Shown in pieces: positions 45,061-53,749 of a stretch of DNA of 64,000 nucleotides; position 1 is the stretch's first letter, and each line of letters begins with the position of its first letter. This DNA comes from CALGLS01 sp965222105 (GTDB taxonomy: Bacteria > Bacteroidota > Bacteroidia > Chitinophagales > Saprospiraceae), in the NCBI GenBank assembly GCA_965222105.1, contig CBDCTQ010000075.1, positions 1 to 64,000 of the forward strand, in the 5' to 3' direction. A program made the translations under genes and the position numbers. Below the pieces are notes generated by a model. That model saw only the letters and a program-made list of their open reading frames with translations, was not told where the DNA came from and did no database searches.

Positions 45061-45376
45061 GTTTACGGTACACGGTAAAACGGCGTGCCCTGAAGGCGTA
45101 GCGCAGCGAAGTCCTTCAGGGTTTACGGTACACGATAAAACGGCGTGCCCTGAAGGCGTAGCGCAGCGAAGTCCTTCAGGGTTTACGGTTTACGGTAAAA
45201 CGGCGTGCCCTGAAGGCGTAGCGCAGAGAAGTCCTTCAGGGTTTACGGTACACGGTAAAACGGCGTGCCCTGAAGGCGTAGCGCAGCGAAGTCCTTCAGG
45301 GTTTACGGTACACGGTAAAACGGCGTGCCCTGAAGGCGTAGCGCAGCGAAGTCCTTCAGGGTTTACGGTACACGGT
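45061..45376. repeat. Five-copy tandem array of a 60-bp unit with internal hairpin
   Basis: Five full units (45061-45360) and a partial sixth, nearly identical (a few base changes, e.g. at 45132, 45189 and 45227). Each has GTTTACGGTACACGGTAAAA, CGGCGTGCC and the stem CCTGAAGG...CCTTCAGG. Near-identity suggests recent expansion. On the minus strand it reads as 20-residue peptide repeats, probably by chance because 60 divides by 3. It fills the space between ccmB and the end of pckA (45000-45395). Confidence 0.97.
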
Positions 45377-45395
45377 TCGGGGTAGGCTTCCTGGG

Positions 45396-46973
45396 TCAAA
45401 CCACTGGTCCGGCCGCAACGATCTCTGATGCCGTGCCAGGAGCGTATTGCTGGAAATTGTCGTCGAAGAGTTTGGCCAGTTTTTGGGCAGTGGTGTCGTA
45501 TTCCTCCTCGTTGCGCCAGGTATCACGCGGGCTGAGGATGGCGTTGGGTACGTCGGGGCAGGATTTAGGCATATCCAGTTTAAAAATGGGATGCTGGTGG
45601 TAAGTCACGTTGTTGAGGGCGCCGCTTAGGGCGGCTTTAATCATGGCGCGGGTGTAGGCCAGGTTGATGCGGCTGCCCACGCCGTAGCTGCCGCCCGTCC
45701 ATCCGGTGTTGACCAACCAGACGTGGATGGTACCGTCGCCGCTGCGGCTACCCTGGCGGATCTTGTTGCCCAGTAATTCGGCGTATTTGGCAGGGTGCAA
45801 TGGGAGGAACGGAGCTCCAAAGCAGGCGGAGAAAGTGGCCTGCGGCTCGTTGATGCCCTCTTCGGTGCCAGCGATCTTGGCAGTATAGCCGCTCATAAAA
45901 TGGTACATGGCCTGTTCGGGGGTGAGGCGGCTGATGGGAGGCAATACGCCAAAGGCATCGCAGGTGAGGAAAAAGATATTTTCCGGAAGGTCGCCCCTCG
46001 ATTTAAACATGATGTTGTCGATGTGATAAATGGGGTAGCTGACCCGTGTGTTTTGTGTTATATCGGTGTCAGTATAGTCGACTGTGCAACCATCGGGTTG
46101 GAATCCAACGTTTTCCAGGAGGGCACCAAATTTGATGGCTTTGAATATCTGAGGTTCTTTTACTTCTGAAAGGTCTATTGTTTTGGCGTAACAGCCGCCT
46201 TCAAAGTTGAAGACCGATTCTTTGGACCATCCGTGTTCGTCGTCGCCGATTAATCGCCGTTCGGGATCGGCTGACAAGGTGGTTTTTCCCGTTCCCGAAA
46301 GGCCAAAAAACAGAGCGGTATCGCCGTCGGCTCCGGTGTTGGCTGAACAGTGCATGGAGAGGACGCTGTTTTGGGTAGGCAATACAAAATTCAGCACGGA
46401 AAAAATGCCTTTTTTGATCTCTCCGGTGTAGGCCGTTCCGCCGATGATGATCTTTTTTTCGGTGAAGTTGATGATGGCGTAGTTTTCCTGACGAGTGCCA
46501 TGAATAGCCGGATCGGCCAGCACGCCGGGGAAGGAATAGACCTCCCAGTCGGGCGAAAAGGTGGTCAATTCTTTTGCGGTGGGCCGCAAAAACATATTGT
46601 ACACAAAGATGCTCTGCCAGGGATACTCCGTAAAAACACGTACGTTGAGGCGATAGTTGGGATTGGCGCAAGCAAATGCATCGCGGACATATATTTCGTC
46701 GAGGTCGTTGATGTAGTCCAGGGTCTTTTTGTAGAGGACGTCAAAACTTTCTGCACCGATGGGTTTATTGATCTTTCCCCAGTCCACGGAATTGGCAGTT
46801 ATATCGTCTTTTACGATAAAGCGGTCCTTAGGCGACCTTCCGGTAAATTTGCCGGTTTTGACAACCAGCGCTCCCGTACTAGACAGCTTGCCCTGTTTGA
46901 GTGTGATGGTTTTTTCTACCAAAGCGGCGGGTTGGAGGTTGTGCAGTTGTTTTGTTTTGACTAAGGTTTCCAT
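45396..46973 (-). CDS. pckA: Phosphoenolpyruvate carboxykinase (ATP)
   Basis: A 525-residue gluconeogenic enzyme converting oxaloacetate and ATP to phosphoenolpyruvate, CO2 and ADP. Marks: GRSPKDRFIV, the kinase-1 loop FFGLSGTGKTTLSADPERRL, metal-binding GDDEHGW, and FNFEGGCYAK. Full length. Leftward and monocistronic as far as visible; its 3' end meets the 60-bp array. Confidence 0.97.
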   Translation of the reverse strand: METLVKTKQLHNLQPAALVEKTITLKQGKLSSTGALVVKTGKFTGRSPKDRFIVKDDITANSVDWGKINKPIGAESFDVLYKKTLDYINDLDEIYVRDAFACANPNYRLNVRVFTEYPWQSIFVYNMFLRPTAKELTTFSPDWEVYSFPGVLADPAIHGTRQENYAIINFTEKKIIIGGTAYTGEIKKGIFSVLNFVLPTQNSVLSMHCSANTGADGDTALFFGLSGTGKTTLSADPERRLIGDDEHGWSKESVFNFEGGCYAKTIDLSEVKEPQIFKAIKFGALLENVGFQPDGCTVDYTDTDITQNTRVSYPIYHIDNIMFKSRGDLPENIFFLTCDAFGVLPPISRLTPEQAMYHFMSGYTAKIAGTEEGINEPQATFSACFGAPFLPLHPAKYAELLGNKIRQGSRSGDGTIHVWLVNTGWTGGSYGVGSRINLAYTRAMIKAALSGALNNVTYHQHPIFKLDMPKSCPDVPNAILSPRDTWRNEEEYDTTAQKLAKLFDDNFQQYAPGTASEIVAAGPVV

Positions 46974-47308
46974 GGACTGTTCTTTCGTTTTTCGATGTGG
47001 AAATTGGACTGCAAAGGTACGGCTTTTGGTTGGGGTAGCACAAACAATTTGGGGAAAAATGTCGGGTGGATGATTTAGTGAAGGGCTTTCTGATCAACAT
47101 TCACCTTCGATATTTTGTCTAATTTTTAAATCCTGTCTTAGCAGCCAGGCAAGTTAAGGTAGCGTGCCTACGGCCCGCGGTCAAATTTTGCACTGATATC
47201 TCTAAAGATACCGCCCCGAAGGGCCGGGAAAGGCCAACTACGAAGTGGCATCCCCATCAATACCCCGATACAGATAGTTATCGGTATCGGGACCGTACTA
47301 CCTGAAAA
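46974..47308. other. Intergenic gap with stem-loop CCCGATAC/GTATCGGG
   Basis: Contains pckA's promoter area and a perfect 8-base stem at 47264-47291 just after the stop of the next leftward gene. There is no T run, so it may be a repeat or a weak terminator. GC-rich short palindromes (CCCCGAAGGGCCGGGAAAGG) lie next to it. No gene seen. Confidence 0.5.
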
Positions 47309-49072
47309 TTATTTAACCACAACCGTTTGTGATATGGAGCCCAGGTCCGTTTGCAATTCGACGAAATAGGTACCGGCAGGCAGTTGGGAGGCATCGAAGA
47401 AGTATTTGGAATCGCCTTTCGGCAAACCGCCTTGAAACAGTGTGCCCACGGTTCGTCCAAATACATCTTTTAGGGTAACCGAAGCCTCGATCGTGCCGGG
47501 GCTGTTGACGGGGATGCAGGTAATGGCCGAGGCCGGATTGGGAAATACGGGTTGGAGCTGGATGTTGCCCAGGGTGAGGTCGTCTACTGCTACGGAGCCG
47601 GTCACCTCAAAGCTGAAATGGCCGTCGGGAGCTACGATGGGGCGGGCTTGTTGTTTGCCATCGTTGGCTTCGGCCTGAAAGTAATAGTATATGGTGGTGC
47701 CTGCTGGTTGGCCGGGGATGTTTGCCGACCAATTGTCATTGCCCATATCGGTCATGCTGGCAGCGTTGTAAGCAGCCGTCAGATCTGTTTTGTAGTACAT
47801 AATGGCATAGCTGATGCCGTCTTTGTGTTTGATGGAAGCCTCGACGGGATACTCAGCTACGGTGTCGTCCTGATCCATCAACCGGTTGTGGGTGATGAGC
47901 AGAGGTTCGTCGACGCCGATCTCTTTGGTGATGCAATGGATGGCTCCGCTGAGGGGAATGATGTCGTTGCAGTCGATACCGACGATCTCATATCCGGGCA
48001 TGGCTTCTTCCCAGATAGCGAGGGCTTCGATGTCGTATTGCTCCTCGTAGGTTGGCACCAAAATGGTTTTGTTGACAAACACGGCATTGGTGTAAGTGCG
48101 GTAATCGCCATTGGAGTTGGGGAACTGCCCATTTTCGGGGGGCATGGGTATCCGGATCACGTTGTAGGGTGTTCCGTAAGGGGTGACATAATTGTCGAGA
48201 ACGAATTGGATGTTGGCTTCTATCTGGGGGCCGTCGGCAATACCGGTGGGGTACTCTCCCACCAGGAGGGTGGTCTCATCGAGGAGCTTCATGTGCATGT
48301 CGATGTGGTGGATCAGGTCGTAGGGAAGAACCGTCATTTTGGGATAGATGGAAATGCCCATGTAATCGTCCATGATCAGGTCGATGTCTTCTTCGGAGTG
48401 GTTGCTGGTGCCCCATTGGTTGGTGGCGTCGTTTTCTTCGAGTATCAGTTCGGACGAGAAACCAGTGCCCAATCCGTCGGCCATAAAGTTGCCGCCGGTG
48501 TGTACCAGGTCGGTGGGGGCGTTGGTGGTGCAATAAATGGGGATGCCTAAGGCGTCGGCAATCACTTCGGGTACGATGTCATCGTCGGGGCGGGGCCGGT
48601 TGTAGATCCAGTCGACGAAGGCGAGGGTTTCCACCTCGTTGAGGTAAACGGTGTTAGGGCCGTAGTCGCGAATCCAAATGCTGTCGTATTCGTCTTCGAG
48701 GAAGGTGATGTTGGAAAAATCGGTAATGCCTGCGCCGCCAAGCTGGTTCATCACCACCGCCTGATTGGAACAGATGATCACAACGTGGCATTCCTCAATG
48801 GCCTCCGCTACGATTTGGGAAAGGATGGAGGGAAAGCCCGTCCAGGTGATGGCGATGGCCTGCAGCTCTTCCCATTCGGCCATAGAGCGGGCGGGAGCTG
48901 TGGGCGGGTTGACTTCGCAGGCAACGGTGCGGCTGTTGCGCCAGGCGTTGTAGGCTGGGATGAGGGCTTCTTCGCCTTGAGCGAAGCCGCGGGGCAGGAT
49001 GTCGTGGGTTTCCTGAGCGAGGGGAAAAATACAACAGGTCAGGATAAAGAGCAGGGTGTAAAATGGTCTCAT
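47309..49072 (-). CDS. Secreted peptidyl-arginine/agmatine deiminase with T9SS sorting domain
   Basis: A 587-residue exported enzyme of the same family as Porphyromonas PPAD and agmatine deiminase. Signal peptide (MRPFYTLLFILTCCIFPLAQ), then the catalytic domain: Asp136 in WIRDYGP, His256 and Asp258 in HHIDMHMKLLDE, and the nucleophile Cys380 in GAIHCITKE. An Ig-like region (about 430-490) and a type A T9SS C-terminal domain (IQLQPVFPNPASAITCIPV, FFDASQLPAGTYFVEL) follow. It likely converts arginine side chains to citrulline, or agmatine to carbamoylputrescine, outside the cell. Substrate choice needs testing. Confidence 0.9.
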   Translation of the reverse strand: MRPFYTLLFILTCCIFPLAQETHDILPRGFAQGEEALIPAYNAWRNSRTVACEVNPPTAPARSMAEWEELQAIAITWTGFPSILSQIVAEAIEECHVVIICSNQAVVMNQLGGAGITDFSNITFLEDEYDSIWIRDYGPNTVYLNEVETLAFVDWIYNRPRPDDDIVPEVIADALGIPIYCTTNAPTDLVHTGGNFMADGLGTGFSSELILEENDATNQWGTSNHSEEDIDLIMDDYMGISIYPKMTVLPYDLIHHIDMHMKLLDETTLLVGEYPTGIADGPQIEANIQFVLDNYVTPYGTPYNVIRIPMPPENGQFPNSNGDYRTYTNAVFVNKTILVPTYEEQYDIEALAIWEEAMPGYEIVGIDCNDIIPLSGAIHCITKEIGVDEPLLITHNRLMDQDDTVAEYPVEASIKHKDGISYAIMYYKTDLTAAYNAASMTDMGNDNWSANIPGQPAGTTIYYYFQAEANDGKQQARPIVAPDGHFSFEVTGSVAVDDLTLGNIQLQPVFPNPASAITCIPVNSPGTIEASVTLKDVFGRTVGTLFQGGLPKGDSKYFFDASQLPAGTYFVELQTDLGSISQTVVVK

Positions 49073-49135
49073 GATTGAAAATTTTAGGCATAAAAAAGCA
49101 TCACTAAGTACTCCACAAAAAATTTTTTGTTGTTG

Positions 49136-51412
49136 CTAAAACCGAAAGACCAATCCCAGGCTGGGGAGTATGGGCAATTGGTCGCGGCGCTGGTATTCCA
49201 CCCTATCGAAGAAAAAGATGTTTTTCCTGTTGTAGACGTTAGTGACACTCAGGATGGTTTCCAAACTCATAAATTTAGAAAATTTTGCGGTATGTTTCAA
49301 GGAAAGGTCGAGCCGGTGATAGTAAGGGAGGCGACCTCCATTGCGTGTTTCTGAAAAAACGGTTTCCAGGCGGGGCTGATCGGTGGTGTAATTGTCGCCT
49401 AGGCCGTCGAGGAAATCGAATTTGCCGAGGAAGCCCTGGGTGAGGGTAAAGGGGAATCCGGAGCCGAGGTTCCAGCGGGCACCGGCCTCGAAGTTGCGGC
49501 GTGCGCCAAACTGGTAGGTAGCCAGGAAGTTGACGTTGTGGCGGCGGTCGAAGATGGTGGGATAGGTTTGCTCACCGTCAAACCGGTTGACGTAGCCCAG
49601 CGAGTAGGTTCCGTAGAGGTAAAGGTCGCTGGCCTGGTATTTGACCAAAAAGTCGACGCCGTAGGCTTTGCCCGTTTCGGTGGCGTAGTTGGGATCCGTA
49701 GCCAACGTTTTATTGCGGTTGATGTTGATGAGTTGGCTGAATCGTTTGTAGTACCCTTCAATGTTGACTTCAATATTGTCGGTCAGGTCGACTTCAAAGC
49801 CGCCGATCCCGTGGATGGATTTTTGAAGCCGGTCGGAGGTTTCGATGTTGGTGCCAGGTTCATAGATGCGCTCTTCCGGGCCTGCAAGGAAGCCAACGAA
49901 GAGGTTGACCACGTCGTTTTCGTTGACGGTGCTTACGAGGTTTTGAGAGTAGAGGCCACCGGCAGCTTTGAAGCGGAAGTTGTCGGTGATGTTGTATTTA
50001 AGTCCGAGGCGGGGTTCTAATCGTACAATCACCTGTGAGGCGTAATAATGGGCACGGAAGCTGGGTTCTACGACCAGATTTTTGGCTTTGATCTTGTATT
50101 TTGCGTAAAGCGCCAGTTCGGAGGTAAAGTCTTTTTGGGTAAAGGTAAGGTCGAAGATGTTTCTAAATTCAAAATTGGTGTTGAAGCCGGTGAATTCAAA
50201 TCCGTATTTGAGTTCGTTGTCTTTGTGGAAGTTGGTGAAGTTGAAGTCGATGGCGTAGTTGGTAATGTCGCTGCTTCGTGGTAACCCATCTCCCTGATCG
50301 ATGGCAATGCCGTAGTTGGAAAACGCTATGGTGCCGCCCACCAGGAAGCTGGAGTTTGGTGGAATGAGGAGGAAGTTGGCTCCGAGGCCAAAATTGTCCC
50401 AGCCGATGTCGGCCACATCTTCGAAGGAAACGTCGTCTTGAAAGTTGAATCCAAACAGGTTGAGTTTACTACCGTTGGGGGCGACGAAAGAGAGTTTTCC
50501 GTAGATGTCGGTGAACGAATAGGGCAGTCCGGTGCTGTCGGCGTATTCGTAGAGTGTTTTGGATGTGTTTTCGAGCAGGGATCGTTTTGCGGTAAGCAAA
50601 TAGGAAATGCTGCCGCTTTCGGAGGTTTCATCGAGCTTGAGGAGGGGCCCTTCCAACAATACTTTTGCGACAAAGGGGTTGGCGGAGATCAGCCCACTCG
50701 TGCGCTTTTTGTTACCTTCGCGGGTTTTGAGGTCAACGATGGCGGAAATGGCGCCGCCATATTCGGAGTTGAAGCCGCCGGTGAGCACGTCGACACTGCG
50801 AATGGCTTCGGTTTCGAAGATGGAGAAAAACCCAATGGAGTGGAAGGGGTTGTAGATGCGCATTCCATCGAGGAGTATTTTGTTTTGGATGGGAGAGCCG
50901 CCGCGGATGTATATCTGCCCGCCCTGGTCGCCGGTGAGGATGACGCCGGGGATGACCGTGAGGTATTGCGCAATGTCGGCTTCGCCCCCGATGGTTGGGA
51001 GTGCTTTGATCTGTTTTGGGGTAACCCTTACTTTGGATACCTGTACTTCTTTGCGGGATTCTTCTTTTTTGCCGGATACGTCGACCACCTGCAGGTTGAT
51101 GCCCGATTCGTCGAGGTATAGTTTTTTGTAGATGATACTTCCTTCCCGCACTTCGATGTCAATGGCGGTGCTGTCGTATCCGAGGTAGGTAGCCACCAGG
51201 TTGTATTTGCCGGCAGGCACATTGCTGATGGTAAAGAAGCCGTTGATGTCGGTGTTGGCGCCCATAGTCGTGCCGTCGAGCCTTACGTTTCCAAACATGA
51301 CGGGGTCGCCCGATCCTTTTTCGTAGACGTTGCCGCGGACGGTTCCGGTTTGGGCCTGCAGGCCAAATGCCATTGCCGCTAAAATCAGAAATAGGAATAT
51401 TCTATATAACAT
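49136..51412 (-). CDS. TonB-dependent outer-membrane receptor
   Basis: A 758-residue outer-membrane transporter. Signal peptide (MLYRIFLFLILAAMAFGLQA), a CarboxypepD_reg-like domain (GTVRGNVYEKGSGDPVMFGN, YNLVATYLGYDSTAIDIEV), a plug (TPKQIKALPTIGGEADIAQY, GDQGGQIYIRGGSPIQNKIL) and a beta barrel ending in FRF. It moves a ligand across the outer membrane using ExbBD-TonB energy. No SusD partner adjoins, so glycan uptake is less likely; the ligand is unknown. I use the ATG at 51412 that opens the signal peptide; the frame extends to 51475. Confidence 0.93.
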   Translation of the reverse strand: MLYRIFLFLILAAMAFGLQAQTGTVRGNVYEKGSGDPVMFGNVRLDGTTMGANTDINGFFTISNVPAGKYNLVATYLGYDSTAIDIEVREGSIIYKKLYLDESGINLQVVDVSGKKEESRKEVQVSKVRVTPKQIKALPTIGGEADIAQYLTVIPGVILTGDQGGQIYIRGGSPIQNKILLDGMRIYNPFHSIGFFSIFETEAIRSVDVLTGGFNSEYGGAISAIVDLKTREGNKKRTSGLISANPFVAKVLLEGPLLKLDETSESGSISYLLTAKRSLLENTSKTLYEYADSTGLPYSFTDIYGKLSFVAPNGSKLNLFGFNFQDDVSFEDVADIGWDNFGLGANFLLIPPNSSFLVGGTIAFSNYGIAIDQGDGLPRSSDITNYAIDFNFTNFHKDNELKYGFEFTGFNTNFEFRNIFDLTFTQKDFTSELALYAKYKIKAKNLVVEPSFRAHYYASQVIVRLEPRLGLKYNITDNFRFKAAGGLYSQNLVSTVNENDVVNLFVGFLAGPEERIYEPGTNIETSDRLQKSIHGIGGFEVDLTDNIEVNIEGYYKRFSQLININRNKTLATDPNYATETGKAYGVDFLVKYQASDLYLYGTYSLGYVNRFDGEQTYPTIFDRRHNVNFLATYQFGARRNFEAGARWNLGSGFPFTLTQGFLGKFDFLDGLGDNYTTDQPRLETVFSETRNGGRLPYYHRLDLSLKHTAKFSKFMSLETILSVTNVYNRKNIFFFDRVEYQRRDQLPILPSLGLVFRF

Positions 51413-51519
51413 GTTGAGTTTTTCTGGTTCTTTTTCATGAAGGCTCAAAGATAGGTATTTCCGCAGAGGGGCCATAGGTTATTGTGGATTCTGTCAGTGG
51501 GGGTACAATTTGGTGTTAT

Positions 51520-51730
51520 GGCGTGCCATGAAGGCGTAGCGACAGCGTAGTCCTTCATGGTGTTATGGCGTGCCCATGAAGCCCGCCTGCCGACCGGCAG
51601 GGGCTATCGCCTACATGGCAAGCATGAAGGCGTAGCGATACGTGCAGTGAAGGCGATAGTCCTTCACTGGCGGAGTCTCCCGAAGCGAGTTCGGGACAGG
51701 CATTCATGGGGTTTTGGCATTGGGGTGATT
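51520..51730. repeat. Mosaic of TGAAGG/CCTTCA and TCCCGAA/TTCGGGA stem-loops
   Basis: Stems CCATGAAGG/CCTTCATGG (51526-51560), CAGTGAAGG/CCTTCACTG (51645-51669) and TCCCGAA/TTCGGGA (51678-51696), then CAGGCATTCATGGGGTTTTG. The first shares its loop (GCGTAGCGACAGCG) with 55350-55383 and with the 60-bp array at 45.1 kb; the last block matches 31.08 kb. No gene lies in 51476-51866. Confidence 0.85.
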
Positions 51731-51853
51731 TCGGCAACGCTCAACGAGCAGAGGGGCATCCTGCATTGGTTTGGGCTGTAAATAATCGGCGAGGGTTGTG
51801 GTGAAATGACAAGATGCCTGGCTAAACTCTTTATGAATCTACCTTTAATAGGG

Positions 51854-51861
51854 TATCTTTG
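51854..51861 (+). promoter_or_regulatory. -7 box giving an apparently leaderless gene
   Basis: TATCTTTG, with a TTTA about 20 bases upstream, ends five bases before the ATG at 51867. Transcription would start at or next to the start codon. Confidence 0.5.
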
Positions 51862-51866
51862 GGGGT

Positions 51867-52400
51867 ATGCGTTATGGAATTATTGTAGTCCTGGTGTTTG
51901 TGGGTGTGGGGTGTGGGATTGATTCGGCAGATGTACCGTCCGGACTGGGGAAAGAGGGAATGCTGGTGCTATTTCAAAAAGAGAAAAGGATGGAGGTCTG
52001 GCAAGGAGCAGGGGGTAAATGGTCGGTGCATCGCAGCTATTCAATATCCTTTGTCGAGGAATGGCCGTTGGGGGTGTTTGACCTGCGGCAGGTGGAGGGT
52101 GGTGTTTGGATCCATTGGTCTAACGGGTTTTACCGGCGGAAGGGCCGGGTCGATCCGCAAGCTCAACGAATTTTGGCTGAAAAGCCTGCCAACCTGCTTT
52201 CACTTCTTGAGGCGGCAGAAGCCGAGTGGCTGAAGAACTGGATGATGGGCCGGGAAGATGTGAAGGCGGTGGTTTGTCCTAATGATGGGCGTCGGGAGGG
52301 TGGATTTGTGCCTTGTATGAATTGTCCGCGGTGGACGCCGGAGTTGTTGGGAGAGCTGGAGGGGTGGTTGGGAGTGGGGAAAGTTCAAGTTGACGAGTGA
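51867..52400 (+). CDS. Small lipoprotein of unknown function
   Basis: A 177-residue protein with a lipoprotein signal (MRYGIIVVLVFVGVGCGID, lipid on Cys16). Short beta-rich segments (GMLVLFQKEKRMEVWQG, GGVWIHWSNGFYRRKG) precede a helical part and a C-terminal CPNDG...PCMNCP motif whose three cysteines could bind metal. I recognise no family. Its last codons overlap a 54-base repeat also found at 53511, so the C terminus may have been altered by that element. Probably leaderless (see -7 box). Confidence 0.6.
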   Translation: MRYGIIVVLVFVGVGCGIDSADVPSGLGKEGMLVLFQKEKRMEVWQGAGGKWSVHRSYSISFVEEWPLGVFDLRQVEGGVWIHWSNGFYRRKGRVDPQAQRILAEKPANLLSLLEAAEAEWLKNWMMGREDVKAVVCPNDGRREGGFVPCMNCPRWTPELLGELEGWLGVGKVQVDE

Positions 52401-52434
52401 CGTTTTGTGTTTCGTTCATTGTGGAAGGGAGACC
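52381..52434. repeat. 54-bp dispersed repeat, copy 1
   Basis: AAGTTCAAGTTGACGAGTGA and on matches 53511-53564 (AAGTTCAGGTTGAAGAGTGA and on) at about 44 of 54 positions. It includes the stop codon of the lipoprotein gene. Confidence 0.6.
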
Positions 52435-52520
52435 GCTGCGCTGACAGAGGTCAGACTGACTTTCACCGGTATTGCAAACCGCTTGGCCGACAGGCGGGCT
52501 GCAGCGAACGAGGGCTCAAA

Positions 52521-52696
52521 TTACTTATAGCGATAAACGTCATGTTCTCCAAAATCGAGAAGCGTAATCGTTTGATCATAAATGGCTCCCAGTCGTTCTG
52601 CCAATTTTATCGATGCCTTATTCTCCGGATGGATATAGCTCACCAACGAAACGAGTTCCAGTGTGTGAAAGGCATAAGATTTTACCGCCGATCCGG
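52521..52696 (-). pseudogene. Remnant of a GNAT acetyltransferase C terminus
   Basis: On the minus strand this reads AVKSYAFHTLELVSLVSYIH, PENKASIKLAERLGAIYDQT, then LDFGEHDVYRYK and stop. The HPENKASIKLAERLGA block is the classic acetyl-CoA-binding end of RimJ-type GNAT N-acetyltransferases. Upstream of AVKSY the similarity stops: no catalytic core or start codon is found, so only about the last 55 residues remain. A deletion or insertion has removed the rest. The remaining bases between 52434 and 52848 hold nothing else clear. Confidence 0.75.
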
Positions 52697-52848
52697 CTTC
52701 GACGAGCGGGGTTTGTGACAGACGGTGACGTAAAGGCCATGGCTGGATTTAAGTCCAACAACAGCTATCGTAAACTAATTGTTAGAAACAATGACAGCAC
52801 ACAGGCGTTTGAGGCGAAATAGGGATCCTTTTTTACGAAAGTAGATTC

Positions 52849-53361
52849 TTAGCTAACAGAAGGATACACCAGCATCTGACACAATAAGCCCCCCATCAAC
52901 ACCAGACTGATCAGCCAGTAACCGGTGTGTATGAGGATATACTTCCATCCCCTGTTTTCGAAAAGTGCAATTACGCCAATCAGTGGAAAAGCAAACATAA
53001 TGGCCGCCAACCCTCCGTGAAGTGCGCCATGTTTAAAGTTGCGATGACTGGTGCCAAAGTCTTTCATGAGGTCGATGAACTGTTGTTGGGCAGCACTCCC
53101 ACTTTCCATGACTTCGGGAATCATCATCTGAAAGGCGGCTGTTTGATGGTTGACCATTCCACTTAAAGTAAATCCAATAAGTACACAAAAGAGGTAGGCA
53201 ACGATATACACAATAGGGCTATGGCCTTTTTTACCATCTGGATCGGAGACTTTATTGATGCGTCTAAGAGCCGCACCGAACAACTTATCATTGTAATAAA
53301 TGGCTCCCAAAACCATTGGAATTAGTCCGGCTACAAAAAAGAGGTAAGCGTTTACTGGCAT
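52849..53361 (-). CDS. DUF1761-like four-helix membrane protein
   Basis: A 170-residue membrane protein with about four helices: YLFFVAGLIPMVLGAIYYN, IVYIVAYLFCVLIGFTLSG, GGLAAIMFAFPLIGVIALF and TGYWLISLVLMGGLLCQML. The IYYNDKLFG start and the layout are like DUF1761 proteins. Conserved His residues (SHRNFKHGALHGG) lie before helix 3. Function unknown. Confidence 0.65.
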   Translation of the reverse strand: MPVNAYLFFVAGLIPMVLGAIYYNDKLFGAALRRINKVSDPDGKKGHSPIVYIVAYLFCVLIGFTLSGMVNHQTAAFQMMIPEVMESGSAAQQQFIDLMKDFGTSHRNFKHGALHGGLAAIMFAFPLIGVIALFENRGWKYILIHTGYWLISLVLMGGLLCQMLVYPSVS

Positions 53362-53510
53362 TTTTGTCGAAATTGGTGAAACCTGCGCGTCCTGCAGGCG
53401 GGTATTTTTTTGTCGAGAGCAATATTACTAAATTTTGCTGAACTTTTGTTTTAACTATACTTGTCGTCATCATTGATCAAAACCTTTTCCAATACCACAA
53501 CCTCATTGGG

Positions 53511-53564
53511 AAGTTCAGGTTGAAGAGTGAGGTTCTGTGTTCCGTTTATTGCAGAGGGCAGACC
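53511..53564. repeat. 54-bp dispersed repeat, copy 2
   Basis: Second copy of the element at 52381. It lies within the gap 53362-53749, where I see no gene; the rest is AT-rich and presumably carries the CHAT gene promoter. Confidence 0.6.
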
Positions 53565-53749
53565 AGTGGGATGGCGTTTGATCTTGAATCTTGAACTCTA
53601 TACCTGAGCTTGAAAAGATAAAATGGATTGTATTTAGGTCGTTATTGGGCCATAAATGGACTTATTTTGAAAAAAAAGGAAAATAGTCACAAAAAGATAA
53701 ACTGATTTTATTATTATATGACTATTTTTACTGTGAAAACTATTGAACT

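Noticed and set aside
45190..45399. Minus-strand 69-codon frame with 20-residue repeats (CTVNPEGLRCATPSGHAVLP)
   Set aside because: It comes from the 60-bp array, which stays open only because 60 divides by 3; the unit is clearly a hairpin element found alone elsewhere.
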